From the NCBI GenBank assembly GCA_020634415.1, contig JACKBT010000003.1, positions 124,001-188,000 of the forward strand: DNA of 64,000 bases. Reading direction: 5' to 3'. Shown here one piece after another: positions 14,964-23,339 of the stretch (positions are counted from its first letter, which is position 1; every line of letters starts with the position of its first letter). The stretch is from Ardenticatenaceae bacterium. Its GTDB lineage: Bacteria; Chloroflexota; Anaerolineae; Promineifilales; Promineifilaceae. Both the position numbers and the translations under genes were made by a program. The notes beneath the pieces were generated by a model, which made no database searches, was not told where the DNA came from, and saw only the letters and a program-made list of their open reading frames with translations.

Positions 14964-16388
14964 ATGGAAACTAATGATACGACTGCTGATTCCGTGTTAG
15001 TTTCAAAAACCATTGCAGCCTTCAAGGGGCTTATCAATACCTATAGGCTTGAGCCAGATTCCTTAGAGGAAGAATCTGTAGAACCAGGATTCAAGACATC
15101 TGGGCGGTACTTCACAAATCCAAATAACGAAACCTTCTTTCTAGTCTGTGAAGAAAAATCGTTTGATAGAGTTTTAAATTTTGTCGAAAAACTTTTCCCT
15201 GGACAAACAGACAACAGGCTTGTTTCTCAATCATTGCAGGATAGCTTATCTGATTGGATTACCAAAGGGAAAAATCCTCAAAATCAACTTGAGTTAGAAA
15301 ACCATGGACTTGAGTTTATAGAAAATATCAAGAAAGATATTAAACCCAGGCTTGTTTTCCTGCCAGTTGAAGGGCTTGAATTCAAGAGCGATGCTAGTCT
15401 GGCTCTGGGCAACTGTAAACTTTTCAATAATCATAGTGATTCGGACTTTAAGCAAGTTTTACAGCAAGAACGCAAACGACGTAATCAAGCAGAACCATTA
15501 GAAAGTCATTGGTCTAACAGAGCAAAGTCTTATCTTACTTTTGAGGTAACTGCTCATCCCAGTCGAGCAATAGAAAGAGGAATAGAGGAAGCTAATTTAG
15601 CCTTAAATATCTTGAAGCTATTTATTTCGTCATATTACCATGACGAAAATAGTCGTAGCATTGTTCGCCGCATGGGTCTTTCTGGCTCTGTATATCGCAA
15701 TGAACTAATGAGAGTTTATTGCATTGACCCCACACTCCCTATAGTAGAACAATATCCAGCCCCACAAATGTCTCGAACTTATCAAAAGAATTTTGAAATT
15801 GATAATCAATATAGAGATTACATTAAGGGAAAAGGGTTGGAACAGGTTAATAGTTTGATTCAATCATTAGAGCTAAACGTTGAAGCTCATGAGATTGCGC
15901 GGCGACTCGTTAGAGCAATTACTTGGTTTGCAAAAGCTACAAATGCTAAAAGTATCGCTGACAGCTATCTAATGTATGCTATTGCTATAGAAGGATTATT
16001 GTCAGAAGACAGAACGCCTAAAGAGACTTATGCGATCCGAATAGCAGCACTTGTTACCCGCCAGGGTGAAAATTGTTTGATCCATCCGATTGGGGGATAT
16101 TTATCATCTGACTTTGCAAACCAACTTAAGTTATCGTCAACCCTTAGTGAATGTTTCGACATCATTAGAAAAAGAGTTGTAGATTTGTTTTCTTATAGAA
16201 ACAGTATAGCTCATGGGACTATAACGGATCATGAAATTAACGGCAGTGATTTATTAGACTTTGAAACTTTGGTAAGAAACTCAATCCTCTCTTTTGTAAA
16301 AAATGAATGGCAGACTTTTAAAGAGTTTAAGAATTGGGTTGATAAAAGCGTAGGTTATGACTTTACACCTATTCCGAGGGACATATGA
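14964..16388 (+). CDS. Putative HEPN-domain protein inserted in the lut operon
   Basis: A 474-residue protein with no recognised named family. The C-terminal 150 residues are helical and contain YAIAIEGLLSE followed, at Arg412-His417, by RNSIAHG. This is the RxxxxH signature of HEPN ribonucleases and resembles the ApeA-like HEPN group. The N-terminal two thirds have mixed strands and no motif I know. Base composition is clearly more AT-rich than the neighbours, and the ACGGCCGT octamer common in adjoining genes is absent here. The start ATG 14964 has GGAGG eight bases upstream, inside a family C repeat. The stop overlaps the lutC start (ATGA), so it is co-translated with lutC. These signs point to horizontal acquisition. 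A role as an RNase toxin or defence effector is inference; an ordinary surface-attachment HEPN role is possible. Confidence 0.7.
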   Translation: METNDTTADSVLVSKTIAAFKGLINTYRLEPDSLEEESVEPGFKTSGRYFTNPNNETFFLVCEEKSFDRVLNFVEKLFPGQTDNRLVSQSLQDSLSDWITKGKNPQNQLELENHGLEFIENIKKDIKPRLVFLPVEGLEFKSDASLALGNCKLFNNHSDSDFKQVLQQERKRRNQAEPLESHWSNRAKSYLTFEVTAHPSRAIERGIEEANLALNILKLFISSYYHDENSRSIVRRMGLSGSVYRNELMRVYCIDPTLPIVEQYPAPQMSRTYQKNFEIDNQYRDYIKGKGLEQVNSLIQSLELNVEAHEIARRLVRAITWFAKATNAKSIADSYLMYAIAIEGLLSEDRTPKETYAIRIAALVTRQGENCLIHPIGGYLSSDFANQLKLSSTLSECFDIIRKRVVDLFSYRNSIAHGTITDHEINGSDLLDFETLVRNSILSFVKNEWQTFKEFKNWVDKSVGYDFTPIPRDI

Positions 16389-17014
16389 GCAGTCGAGATG
16401 AGATTTTAGGACGGTTACGGCCGTTAGCACGAGAAGTAACCCACCCCCAGCCCTGGCAGTCGCGGCGGGATTTTGCGGATTTGGCAGCGCGGTTTACGGA
16501 GTCGTTAACGGCCGTTCTCGGCGAAGTGATCCATGCTGAGAACTTAGATGATGCCTGGGAGAAGCTGGGGCATTTGCTGCGTCAGTTAGAAGTCGAAAAC
16601 ATCGTCGTCAACCACGAAGCCCCACTGACCCAATTACCAATTGCCCAATTACCCCATTACCTCAATTGGCACATCGTCGGCCAAAGTGAGGGCGATTTAC
16701 GGGCCTTTTGCCAAACGGCCGATGTCGGCCTCACCAGCGCCGAAGCCGCCTTCGCCGAGACGGGCAGCATCGTCGTCAGCAGCGGCGCGGGCAAAAGCCG
16801 CATGGCCTCCCTGCTGCCACCCGTGCACATCGCTCTGGTGCCAGAATCAAAGCTGGAGACAGATATTTTTACCTGGACGGCGACCCGCCAGGGCGATCTG
16901 CCCGCCAACACCGTGTTTGTAAGCGGGCCGAGTAAAACGGCCGATATCGAAATGACCCTTGTTAAAGGCGTGCATGGGCCAAAGCGGTTCATCGTCATCT
17001 TATATGGGGACTAG
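16385..17014 (+). CDS. lutC: LutC-like LUD domain protein
   Basis: A 209-residue LUD-domain protein, the third subunit of the LutABC L-lactate oxidation complex. Diagnostic segments are the N-terminal SSRDEILGRLR, VGLTSAEAAFAETGSIVVSSGAG (from about residue 117; the GSIVV strand is typical), LLPPVHIALVPES and the C-terminal TADIEMTLVKGVHGPKRF, which is a near-invariant LutC ending. The start overlaps the HEPN gene by four bases; in other lut operons lutC follows lutB directly. A family B hairpin begins at the stop and ends the operon. Confidence 0.92.
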   Translation: MSSRDEILGRLRPLAREVTHPQPWQSRRDFADLAARFTESLTAVLGEVIHAENLDDAWEKLGHLLRQLEVENIVVNHEAPLTQLPIAQLPHYLNWHIVGQSEGDLRAFCQTADVGLTSAEAAFAETGSIVVSSGAGKSRMASLLPPVHIALVPESKLETDIFTWTATRQGDLPANTVFVSGPSKTADIEMTLVKGVHGPKRFIVILYGD

Positions 17015-17075
17015 CGACTGGAGACTGGAGACTTATTGGCTCTTCAGTCTCCAGTCTCTAATCCCCAATCTCCCA
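17006..17075. repeat. Family B hairpin after lutC
   Basis: GGGGACTAGCGACTGGAGACTGGAGACT pairs with AGTCTCCAGTCTCTAATCCCC. It spans the lutC stop and ends four bases before the MFS start. Confidence 0.85.
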
Positions 17076-17079
17076 AAAT

Positions 17080-18267
17080 ATGAAAACAGAAACAACCACC
17101 CACTCCCCCCCTATAGACGACACCTTTCACACCGAGCAAGTCATGACCATCGCTGGTGGTCATTTTGTTCATGATACTTACAGTGCCTTCATCGCCCCCC
17201 TGCTGCCGCTCATTCAGGAGCGGCTGGGCACAGGGTATGCGCTCACGGGCAGTCTGGCGATTTTTGCCCAACTGCCCAGCTTGCTCAATCCCTTCATTGG
17301 CTATCTGGCCGACCGCATTAGCCTGCGCTACTTCATCATTTTAGCGCCAGCCATCACCGCCACCCTCATGAGCTTTATGGGATTAGCTCCCACTTACCTC
17401 TCCCTGGCTCTCGTTTTGCTGGCGGCGGGGGTGAGCATTGCCGCCTTCCATGCCCCCGCCCCGGCCATGATTGCGCGTGTCTCTGGGCGGCGCGTAGGCA
17501 CGGGAATGAGCATTTTTATGGCGAGCGGCGAATTGGGACGCACGCTTGGCCCTGTGTTTGTGGTGGCGGGTGTGACCTGGTTTGGGTTGGAGGGCATCTG
17601 GCGCTTGATGTTCGCCGGTTGGGCGGTGTCGGGCATTCTTTACCTGCGGCTGCGCCATGTATCGGCTCGCCCGCAAACGGGGGCAACGGGAGCGCTGGCC
17701 GACATTATGCCTACGGTGCGGCGCATTTTCCCACTTCTCATCCTGCTTATGCTGGTTCGCTCTCTCATTGCCATTTCGCTGACGACATATTTGCCCATTT
17801 ATATGAGTGATGTGAAGGAGGCGGGCATCTGGTTGTCGGCGGCGGCGTTGACGATTTTGGAAGGGGCTGGTGTGGCCGGGGCGTTGGCGACGGGGACGCT
17901 GAGTGATAGATTCGGCCGTTTTCGTATTCTCACCGTGTTACTATTGCTGGCCCCCATTTTCATGCTCGTTTTCCTCTACAGCCCCAGTTGGCTTACCATC
18001 CCCCTGTTGATAATTTTGGGGCTTACGGCCATCTCCCCTACGCCTGTACTGCTGGCGCTTATTCAAGACAACTTCACCCAAAGCCGCGCCCTGGCTAATG
18101 GCCTGTTTCTGGCGGCGAACTTTCTCATTCGCGCCTTTGGCATTTGGGCGGTGGGCTTTTTGGCGGATCAGTTTGGGCTGCAGACGGCGTTTTTGTGGAG
18201 TGCCATTTTGGGCTTTTTGACACTGCCGGCGGCGTGGGCCTTGGCTAAAACGCATGATAGGATATAG
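17080..18267 (+). CDS. MFS transporter
   Basis: A 395-residue major facilitator with about twelve hydrophobic helices. The helix 2-3 loop reads GYLADRISLR, the family A-motif variant (GxLaDrxGrr), and the equivalent second-half loop is GTLSDRFGRFR (about residue 270). The N-terminal HFVHDTYSAFIAPLLPLI is typical of the fosmidomycin-resistance/Fsr-like subgroup. The substrate is unknown; export of a small hydrophilic compound or uptake of a carboxylate such as lactate (from its position behind lutABC) are both possible. Confidence 0.88.
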   Translation: MKTETTTHSPPIDDTFHTEQVMTIAGGHFVHDTYSAFIAPLLPLIQERLGTGYALTGSLAIFAQLPSLLNPFIGYLADRISLRYFIILAPAITATLMSFMGLAPTYLSLALVLLAAGVSIAAFHAPAPAMIARVSGRRVGTGMSIFMASGELGRTLGPVFVVAGVTWFGLEGIWRLMFAGWAVSGILYLRLRHVSARPQTGATGALADIMPTVRRIFPLLILLMLVRSLIAISLTTYLPIYMSDVKEAGIWLSAAALTILEGAGVAGALATGTLSDRFGRFRILTVLLLLAPIFMLVFLYSPSWLTIPLLIILGLTAISPTPVLLALIQDNFTQSRALANGLFLAANFLIRAFGIWAVGFLADQFGLQTAFLWSAILGFLTLPAAWALAKTHDRI

Positions 18268-18271
18268 CCCC

Positions 18272-18652
18272 ATGACATTATCACCAGAGGCTCAAGCTCG
18301 TTTGGCAAGTGAACGGAATATCTGGCTGGCAACGGTGCGGCCAGACGGCCGTCCGCATCTCGTCCCGCTCTGGTTTGCCTGGCATGATGATCTCATTTAC
18401 ATCTGCATCCAGCCCGGCAGCGTGAAGGCGACTAATTTGCGGCAAAACCCGCTGGTGTCGCTTTCGTTGGAGGATGGCAGCAATGTGGTGATTTGTGAGG
18501 GGGAAACGGCCGTTATCCCCCCACCCCCTGCCCCAGCCATCATCACCATCTTCCAACAAAAATACAACTGGGACATCACCACCGATAAAGATTACACCCA
18601 ACTCATCGCCATCACCCCCCACAAGTGGCTAAGTTGGGGAGGCAGCAGTTAA
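18272..18652 (+). CDS. Pyridoxamine 5'-phosphate oxidase-fold (PPOX) protein
   Basis: A 126-residue split-barrel flavin or F420-binding protein. The family pattern is clear: LASERNIWLATVRPDGRPHLVPLWFAWHDD at the N-terminus, KATNLRQNPLVSLSLEDG in the middle, and the C-terminal KWLSWGG. It fits the PPOX-class F420-dependent or heme-related group rather than true PdxH. ATG 18272 is preferred because AGGATA lies seven bases upstream; ATG 18254 would overlap the MFS gene by 14 bases. It is probably co-transcribed with the MFS gene. Confidence 0.85.
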   Translation: MTLSPEAQARLASERNIWLATVRPDGRPHLVPLWFAWHDDLIYICIQPGSVKATNLRQNPLVSLSLEDGSNVVICEGETAVIPPPPAPAIITIFQQKYNWDITTDKDYTQLIAITPHKWLSWGGSS

Positions 18653-18671
18653 GCCATCAGTCAAAGGCCTT

Positions 18672-18708
18672 TAGAAGTTCAACTTCTCAGAAGAAGTTGA
18701 ACTTCTTC
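18672..18708. repeat. Hairpin repeat AGAAGTTCAACTTCT
   Basis: AGAAGTTCAACTTCT and AGAAGAAGTTGAACTTCT form overlapping palindromes just downstream of the PPOX gene. There is no T-tract, so terminator function is doubtful. Confidence 0.65.
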
Positions 18709-18880
18709 CGTAATACGACAACACCAGAATTGAGGGGACTTTGAAAACTTTCTGCCGGTCACTTTACTACAAAAAAAATTACACTCGTATATAATCAGAC
18801 CCGCATTGGGCAATTGGCAGCATCAATTCCCACATCTTCTCCTTCCAATTCCCAAATCTTCCTACAGACTTTAATATTTT

Positions 18881-18911
18881 CATCGAATGTCATCGCCATC
18901 GAATGACATTC
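18881..18911. promoter_or_regulatory. Candidate operator upstream of heme A synthase
   Basis: CATCGAATGTCAT and CATCGAATGACAT are direct repeats 16 bp apart. The same block contains the inverted pair GAATGTCAT (18885-18893) and ATGACATTC (18903-18911). It lies 36 bp upstream of ctaA, the first gene of the oxidase block. The dyad symmetry suggests a binding site for a dimeric regulator, but no regulator is identified. Confidence 0.35.
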
Positions 18912-18946
18912 TTCACTCTTCGTTTTGTAAATGAACGGATAAGCTT

Positions 18947-19915
18947 ATGCGAATGATTGAACAAAAGACACCATCCAACTTTGCCCGCTTTGCCTGGATT
19001 GTGGTGGCCCTGAACCTTGTGGTTATTGTGTGGGGCGGTTTTGTCAGTGCCAGCGGCTCTGGGGATGGTTGTGGTGCAAGCTGGCCGCTCTGCGAACAGC
19101 TTGTCTCTAGTGAGACACGTTCCTGGCAAACGTTTGTGGAATTTTCCCATCGCATGACCAGCGGGTTGGCTCTTATTGGTGTACTAGGTCTCATTATCGG
19201 CAGTTACCGCCGCTTTCCTAAAGATCATATTGTGCGGCGCGGCGCGATGTTCTCCTTGATTTTTATTTTGGTGGAATCATTACTGGGGGCAGCCCTGGTT
19301 ATCTTCAAATGGGTGGACACGAATCTATCTTTAGCGCGTGCCTTTGTCCAACCCGTTCATCTTACAAATACATTTCTCCTTATGGCGGCTTTATGCCTCA
19401 CTGCCTGGTGGGCTACCCGGCCCGATCAGACCCTGACAGTTGCGGGCAAGCGGAAGGCTTTTGTGGCCTTGGGCATTGCGCTGGCGGGGCTGGTGTTGGT
19501 GAGTTCTTTTGGCACCATCGCTTCGTTAGCCAGCACCATTTTTCCGTCGGAATCTTTTCTGGCGGGGGTGCAGAAAGATTTTGCGCGTAATGTGCATTAT
19601 CTGGTTCGGCTGCGCATCTGGCATCCGGTTTTGGCGTTGGTGATCGGCCGTTATCTGCTCACAATGGGCCAAAAATTGAAAGATTGGTTTGCGGATGAAC
19701 CTCTCATGCGCAAGCTGGTCAACGCCTTGTTGGTCATTTATGGGGTGCAGTTTGCCTTGGGCAGCTTGAATGCCATCTTGTTAGCACCTATCTGGCTCCA
19801 GCTTGTTCATCTGCTGATTGCCCATCTTTTGTGGCTGTGTTTGGTGGGGTTGGCGGCTCTTGTTTTGGCGCAAGAGGAGGCCGTTTGGGAGCAAACTGTA
19901 CTGGCTACCACATAA
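18947..19915 (+). CDS. ctaA: Heme A synthase (COX15/CtaA family)
   Basis: A 322-residue integral membrane protein with eight hydrophobic helices. It converts heme O to heme A for cytochrome oxidase. The first periplasmic loop has GCGASWPLC (two Cys about residues 44-50), the conserved redox Cys pair of type CtaA. EFSHRM supplies a heme-binding His in helix 3. Further His ligands occur in PVHLTN and in the second half (IWHPVLAL, LVHLLIAHLL). It heads the ba3 oxidase block and lies before two SCO genes, consistent with oxidase maturation. Confidence 0.92.
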   Translation: MRMIEQKTPSNFARFAWIVVALNLVVIVWGGFVSASGSGDGCGASWPLCEQLVSSETRSWQTFVEFSHRMTSGLALIGVLGLIIGSYRRFPKDHIVRRGAMFSLIFILVESLLGAALVIFKWVDTNLSLARAFVQPVHLTNTFLLMAALCLTAWWATRPDQTLTVAGKRKAFVALGIALAGLVLVSSFGTIASLASTIFPSESFLAGVQKDFARNVHYLVRLRIWHPVLALVIGRYLLTMGQKLKDWFADEPLMRKLVNALLVIYGVQFALGSLNAILLAPIWLQLVHLLIAHLLWLCLVGLAALVLAQEEAVWEQTVLATT

Positions 19916-19931
19916 AGTGGCCCATGAGTAG

Positions 19932-19965
19932 GACATTTGTCATAAAAATCGTATGACAAATGTCA
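19932..19965. repeat. Inverted repeat GACATTTGTCAT
   Basis: GACATTTGTCAT and ATGACAAATGTC are perfect 12-bp complements around a 10-base loop, 17 bp downstream of ctaA. With no following T-run it may be an operator or mRNA stem rather than an intrinsic terminator. Confidence 0.6.
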
Positions 19966-20041
19966 CTACGGCAGGTCGAGCAGTTCCCTTAAAGTTGTGG
20001 CTGTTTTGGCACGGCCTGGAAATGGCTTTGGAAGAGTGAGA

Positions 20042-20749
20042 ATGATTGTAACAAACAGCACTGTAGAACAATCTGGAAACGGCCGTATTTGGCTCTTGAT
20101 AGCTGCCCCATTCCTGTTACTGGCGATAGGCAGTGCCGCGTTTGCCATCTTCCAGCCCATTACCGTGCTGCCGCGCATCACCCTGTCGCCCGGTTTCAAT
20201 TTGGTGAACCAGGATGGTGAGCAAATAAGTAATGAAAGTTTGCGCGGGCAGATAACACTGTTCAGCTTCAGCTATGTCGGCTGTGGCGGCAGTTGTACGC
20301 AAAGTGGGGATGATATTGCCGCCGTGCGTAAGCAGTTAGAGATGGTGTTGGGGAACGGCCGTTCCCTCCAATTCGTCACCATCTCCCTTGATCCGGAACA
20401 AGACACCCCAGAAAGATTAGGTAGTTTTACCCAACAATGGCTGGGCGAAAATACCCGCATTCCCTGGCAGTGGCTTACAGGCAACAGCCAACAGGTGCGC
20501 TACACAGTAGGTGGCGGGTTTGATCTGTATTACACCGAGGCAGAAGATAGCAGTCATATCAGATTTCAACCCCGCTATGTTTTGGTAGACAGTCTGGGCA
20601 TGATTCGTGCCCGCTACTTTGAGGCTGAACCCGCTATTGATATTTTGCTGCGCGACATTGATTTTCTGACAAATGAGGCGGCTAACAGCGAGGGCGCACA
20701 AGCGCTGGCTTATGAAGCAGCCCACCTCTTTGCCTGTTATCCGCGCTAA
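20042..20749 (+). CDS. SCO1/SenC family copper chaperone (first copy)
   Basis: A 235-residue membrane-anchored thioredoxin-fold protein. One N-terminal helix (about residues 15-37) anchors it, and the domain faces outward. The copper-binding CxxxC is CGGSC in YVGCGGSCTQ; the partner His is in SSHIRFQPRYVLVD, where relatives have DHS. SCO proteins deliver copper to the CuA site of CoxII. The CxxxC spacers differ from the usual CPDVC seen in the next gene, so the two copies may not be redundant. ATG 20042 is preferred to a GTG at 19997, which would add a polar leader. Confidence 0.85.
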   Translation: MIVTNSTVEQSGNGRIWLLIAAPFLLLAIGSAAFAIFQPITVLPRITLSPGFNLVNQDGEQISNESLRGQITLFSFSYVGCGGSCTQSGDDIAAVRKQLEMVLGNGRSLQFVTISLDPEQDTPERLGSFTQQWLGENTRIPWQWLTGNSQQVRYTVGGGFDLYYTEAEDSSHIRFQPRYVLVDSLGMIRARYFEAEPAIDILLRDIDFLTNEAANSEGAQALAYEAAHLFACYPR

Positions 20750-20770
20750 TAAAAGAACGGTTGTAACCAT

Positions 20771-21436
20771 ATGACAACAGTAACTGAACCCACAGAAACT
20801 AAACCTAAGCCGCCCGGCTATGGCCGCACAATTTTGTTATGGATTGGCGCAGCCATCCTCATCGCCGCCATCTATTTTGGCTGGCGTTTGGCGCAAGGCT
20901 TGCCATTGGTGGGCACACCCCAAATGCACGGGTTTCTCATGAACGAGCCAGCTACCATAGGCAATTTCACGCTGACATCTGTTACGGGCGGGTCAGTTTC
21001 CCTGAGTGATTACCGTGACAAGATTGTGATTGTTTATTTTGGTTATACGCATTGCCCCGATGTATGTCCGGCGACGATGCTGCATCTGGCAAATGCCCGT
21101 GCCAGCTTAAAGCCGAAATATCAGGATGATGTGCAAGTTTTGATGGTGACGGTTGATCCGGCACGAGATACGCCTGAACTTTTGGCGGAGTATTTGGGGC
21201 ATTTTGACCCGACGTTTGTGGGTCTGACGGGTACAGAAGAGGAGATTGCTGCTGCTGCCGCGCCCTTGGGCATCTATTATGAGAAAGTGGTGCTGGAGGG
21301 GGTAGAAGGATACTTTATGGATCATACGGCGACGGCGGCTTTGTTGGATAGAGACGGCCGTTTGCGGCTCATCTGGCCTTTTGGGGTGAGTGCCGAGGAT
21401 ATGGCGGTTGATCTCAACTATTTTGTGCGGGAATGA
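20771..21436 (+). CDS. SCO1/SenC family copper chaperone (second copy)
   Basis: A 221-residue protein with an N-terminal transmembrane anchor (about residues 17-38) and a periplasm-side thioredoxin fold. The canonical copper site is present: GYTHCPDVCPATM (CxxxC) and the His of YFMDHTATAALLDRDG. VTVDPARDTPELL is a conserved SCO segment. It begins 21 bp after the first SCO gene and precedes the CoxIIa-CoxII pair, fitting a role in CuA assembly. Confidence 0.93.
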   Translation: MTTVTEPTETKPKPPGYGRTILLWIGAAILIAAIYFGWRLAQGLPLVGTPQMHGFLMNEPATIGNFTLTSVTGGSVSLSDYRDKIVIVYFGYTHCPDVCPATMLHLANARASLKPKYQDDVQVLMVTVDPARDTPELLAEYLGHFDPTFVGLTGTEEEIAAAAAPLGIYYEKVVLEGVEGYFMDHTATAALLDRDGRLRLIWPFGVSAEDMAVDLNYFVRE

Positions 21437-21710
21437 GTGAAATTCTGAGGGGATGCGGTTAGAAGCCGTCTCTCCTCAAAGACAATAAGGGGGTGATAGG
21501 TTAATAATGGAAGCTGGCAGGCTTTTGCCCCAACCAGCGCGTGAGGAATATATGGTGAAATTGGGCGGACTCATGTTTAGGTTAGACAACCGCCCTTGTA
21601 TTGGCGACGAGATTCTTTTTGTTTGAACTTTTGCTCAGGGCAACGGCCGTTATCCGCGACGAGCCATTGGGCAGAACGAATCATAATTTAATTAGAGTAA
21701 GGAGGCTTGT

Positions 21711-21851
21711 GTGAAACAACAAAAGAAGAATAGTAAAGAACCGCAAACGCCGCAAGGCACGATCATCTTGATGATCGTCTTTGTCATCCTGATTATTGCC
21801 TTGTGGGGCAGCACCTTTTTAACCCTATGGGCCAGAGGAGGGACATTCTAA
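21711..21851 (+). CDS. Cytochrome c oxidase subunit CoxIIa (ba3-type small subunit)
   Basis: A 46-residue protein starting at GTG 21711 with AAGGAGG upstream (21699-21705). A basic, polar N-terminus (MKQQKKNSKEPQTPQG) leads into one transmembrane helix of about 22 residues (residues 18-40), ending ARGGTF. Size, single helix and position immediately before CoxII match the CoxIIa subunit of ba3 oxidases such as that of Thermus, where it supplies the helix missing from a short CoxII. Its TAA overlaps the CoxII ATG by one base. Confidence 0.8.
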   Translation: MKQQKKNSKEPQTPQGTIILMIVFVILIIALWGSTFLTLWARGGTF

Positions 21852-22384
21852 TGCACATTGATCGTTATGAGCGCAACTTCATTGGGCTATCAACCGTGCT
21901 GCTTATTGTTTTCTTTTTGGCTGTAACCGTTGGGGCTTCGGCCAACAGCATTCGTGTGCCCGCACCCGAACTTATTGTAAACCCACAGATGGTGGCCACG
22001 CCCGGTGTGTATGAGGGCTTTGGCGATCCAGTAGAAGAACGAGTTCGGGAATTGTCCCCTGGCAAATATGAAGCCTACATCATTGCCCAAGCCTGGAAGT
22101 TTTCCCCTGGTTCAACCAATTATGCTGAACCCCCTATCACCGTTCCAGCTGGCTCGGCTGTCACTTTCTATGTCACCAGCCGCGACATTCAGCATGGTTT
22201 CAAAGTCAACCACGCTACGGACCCTAATCTGAATACCAATATTAGCTTCATGGTGCTGCCCGGTCAGGTCTCTAAGCTGACGGCGACGTTTGATGAACCA
22301 GGTACGTACCATATTGTCTGTTATGAATATTGCGGCTCGGCACATCACACGATGTTCGGCGAAATTATTGTAGAGGACAATTAA
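21851..22384 (+). CDS. cbaB: Cytochrome c oxidase subunit II, ba3 type
   Basis: A 177-residue subunit with only one transmembrane helix (about residues 10-30) and a cupredoxin domain carrying the CuA centre. The ligands are visible: His115 (DIQHGF), Cys157 and Cys161 (CYEYC), His165 and Met168 (GSAHHTM). CuA accepts electrons from a soluble or tethered donor and passes them to heme b of subunit I. The short form with one helix is diagnostic of B-type oxidases and pairs with the preceding CoxIIa. ATG 21851 overlaps the CoxIIa stop; a longer frame from 21803 is rejected. Confidence 0.93.
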   Translation: MHIDRYERNFIGLSTVLLIVFFLAVTVGASANSIRVPAPELIVNPQMVATPGVYEGFGDPVEERVRELSPGKYEAYIIAQAWKFSPGSTNYAEPPITVPAGSAVTFYVTSRDIQHGFKVNHATDPNLNTNISFMVLPGQVSKLTATFDEPGTYHIVCYEYCGSAHHTMFGEIIVEDN

Positions 22385-22388
22385 TCTG

Positions 22389-23333
22389 ATGCAGTGGGAA
22401 CAAAACTTCCTGACGGTAAAAACGGCCGTTTTTACCCCCAGTGTACGCCAACAGCTTAAAAAAGCTGCGGCTTTGTGGCATACGGCCGTTGTTTTGTTCA
22501 AACTACGTGTTGTCTCTCTACTGCTGCTGTCTGCTTATGGCGGCGCGATGTTAGGCACAATGGCCACTGGGCAAGGTTCAGCCGGAGCCTGGATCATTCT
22601 TTCTCTAGCGGGTCTGCTCTCGGCCGGTGGTGCTTCGGGTATCAACCAATATCTGGAACGAGACCAGGACACGAAAATGCGGCGCACAGCGAAACGGCCG
22701 TTAGCCCAGGGCGAAATCACCAATCCCCAGCTTGTTCTCTGGCTAAGTTTGGGCATGGTGATTTTAGCAACTGGTCTGGCAGCGATGGTGAATGGGGCAA
22801 CGGCCGTATTCATCGCTCTGGGGGCCATCATCTATGTCGCGGTATACACCATCTGGCTCAAACCACGCACCATCGTCAACATCGTCATTGGTGGCGCAGC
22901 CGGCAGTTGTGCCGTATTAGCTGGTGGAGCGGCTATGGGGGCCTGGTCGGAAACGGCCGTCTGGCTTCTAGCCCTCCTCATCTTCGCCTGGACCCCCGTT
23001 CACTTTTGGGCCTTAGCCCTCGCCTACCGCGAAGATTACCAAGAAGCTCAATACCCCATGCTGCCAGCCCGCGTCTCAGCCACAGTCGCCGCCCGTTGGA
23101 CAGCCCTACACACCCTGCTCACCATATTTTGCGGGCTAGCCCTCGGCTTCTACCCCACCCTAGACTGGGTATATCTGGTTCCCATTGCCGCCTTATCCGT
23201 CTGGCTCGTCCAGAAAACATGGCAGCTCATGGCCAAACCAGAAAAGAAGCCAGCCTTAACTCTGTTCCATTTCTCAAACATCTACCTGGCAGCCGTCTTA
23301 ATCGTCATTCTGCTAGCACCAATTTGGAGGTAA
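22389..23333 (+). CDS. ctaB: Protoheme IX farnesyltransferase (heme O synthase)
   Basis: A 314-residue UbiA-family prenyltransferase with about nine membrane helices. It attaches a farnesyl group to heme B, giving heme O, the substrate of CtaA. The first Asp-rich motif is NQYLERDQDTKMRRTAKRPL (about residues 84-103) and the second aspartate region is YREDYQEAQYPML. It sits between CoxII and CoxI, starting 2 bases after the CoxII stop, so it is translated in the same unit. The N-terminal 25 residues are polar and less conserved. Confidence 0.93.
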   Translation: MQWEQNFLTVKTAVFTPSVRQQLKKAAALWHTAVVLFKLRVVSLLLLSAYGGAMLGTMATGQGSAGAWIILSLAGLLSAGGASGINQYLERDQDTKMRRTAKRPLAQGEITNPQLVLWLSLGMVILATGLAAMVNGATAVFIALGAIIYVAVYTIWLKPRTIVNIVIGGAAGSCAVLAGGAAMGAWSETAVWLLALLIFAWTPVHFWALALAYREDYQEAQYPMLPARVSATVAARWTALHTLLTIFCGLALGFYPTLDWVYLVPIAALSVWLVQKTWQLMAKPEKKPALTLFHFSNIYLAAVLIVILLAPIWR

Positions 23334-23339
23334 AAATTT

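Noticed and set aside
21437..21710. RNA gene or riboswitch in the gap before CoxIIa
   Set aside because: Short stems can be drawn (for example around 21530-21560) but nothing matches a tRNA or a riboswitch family I can recognise.
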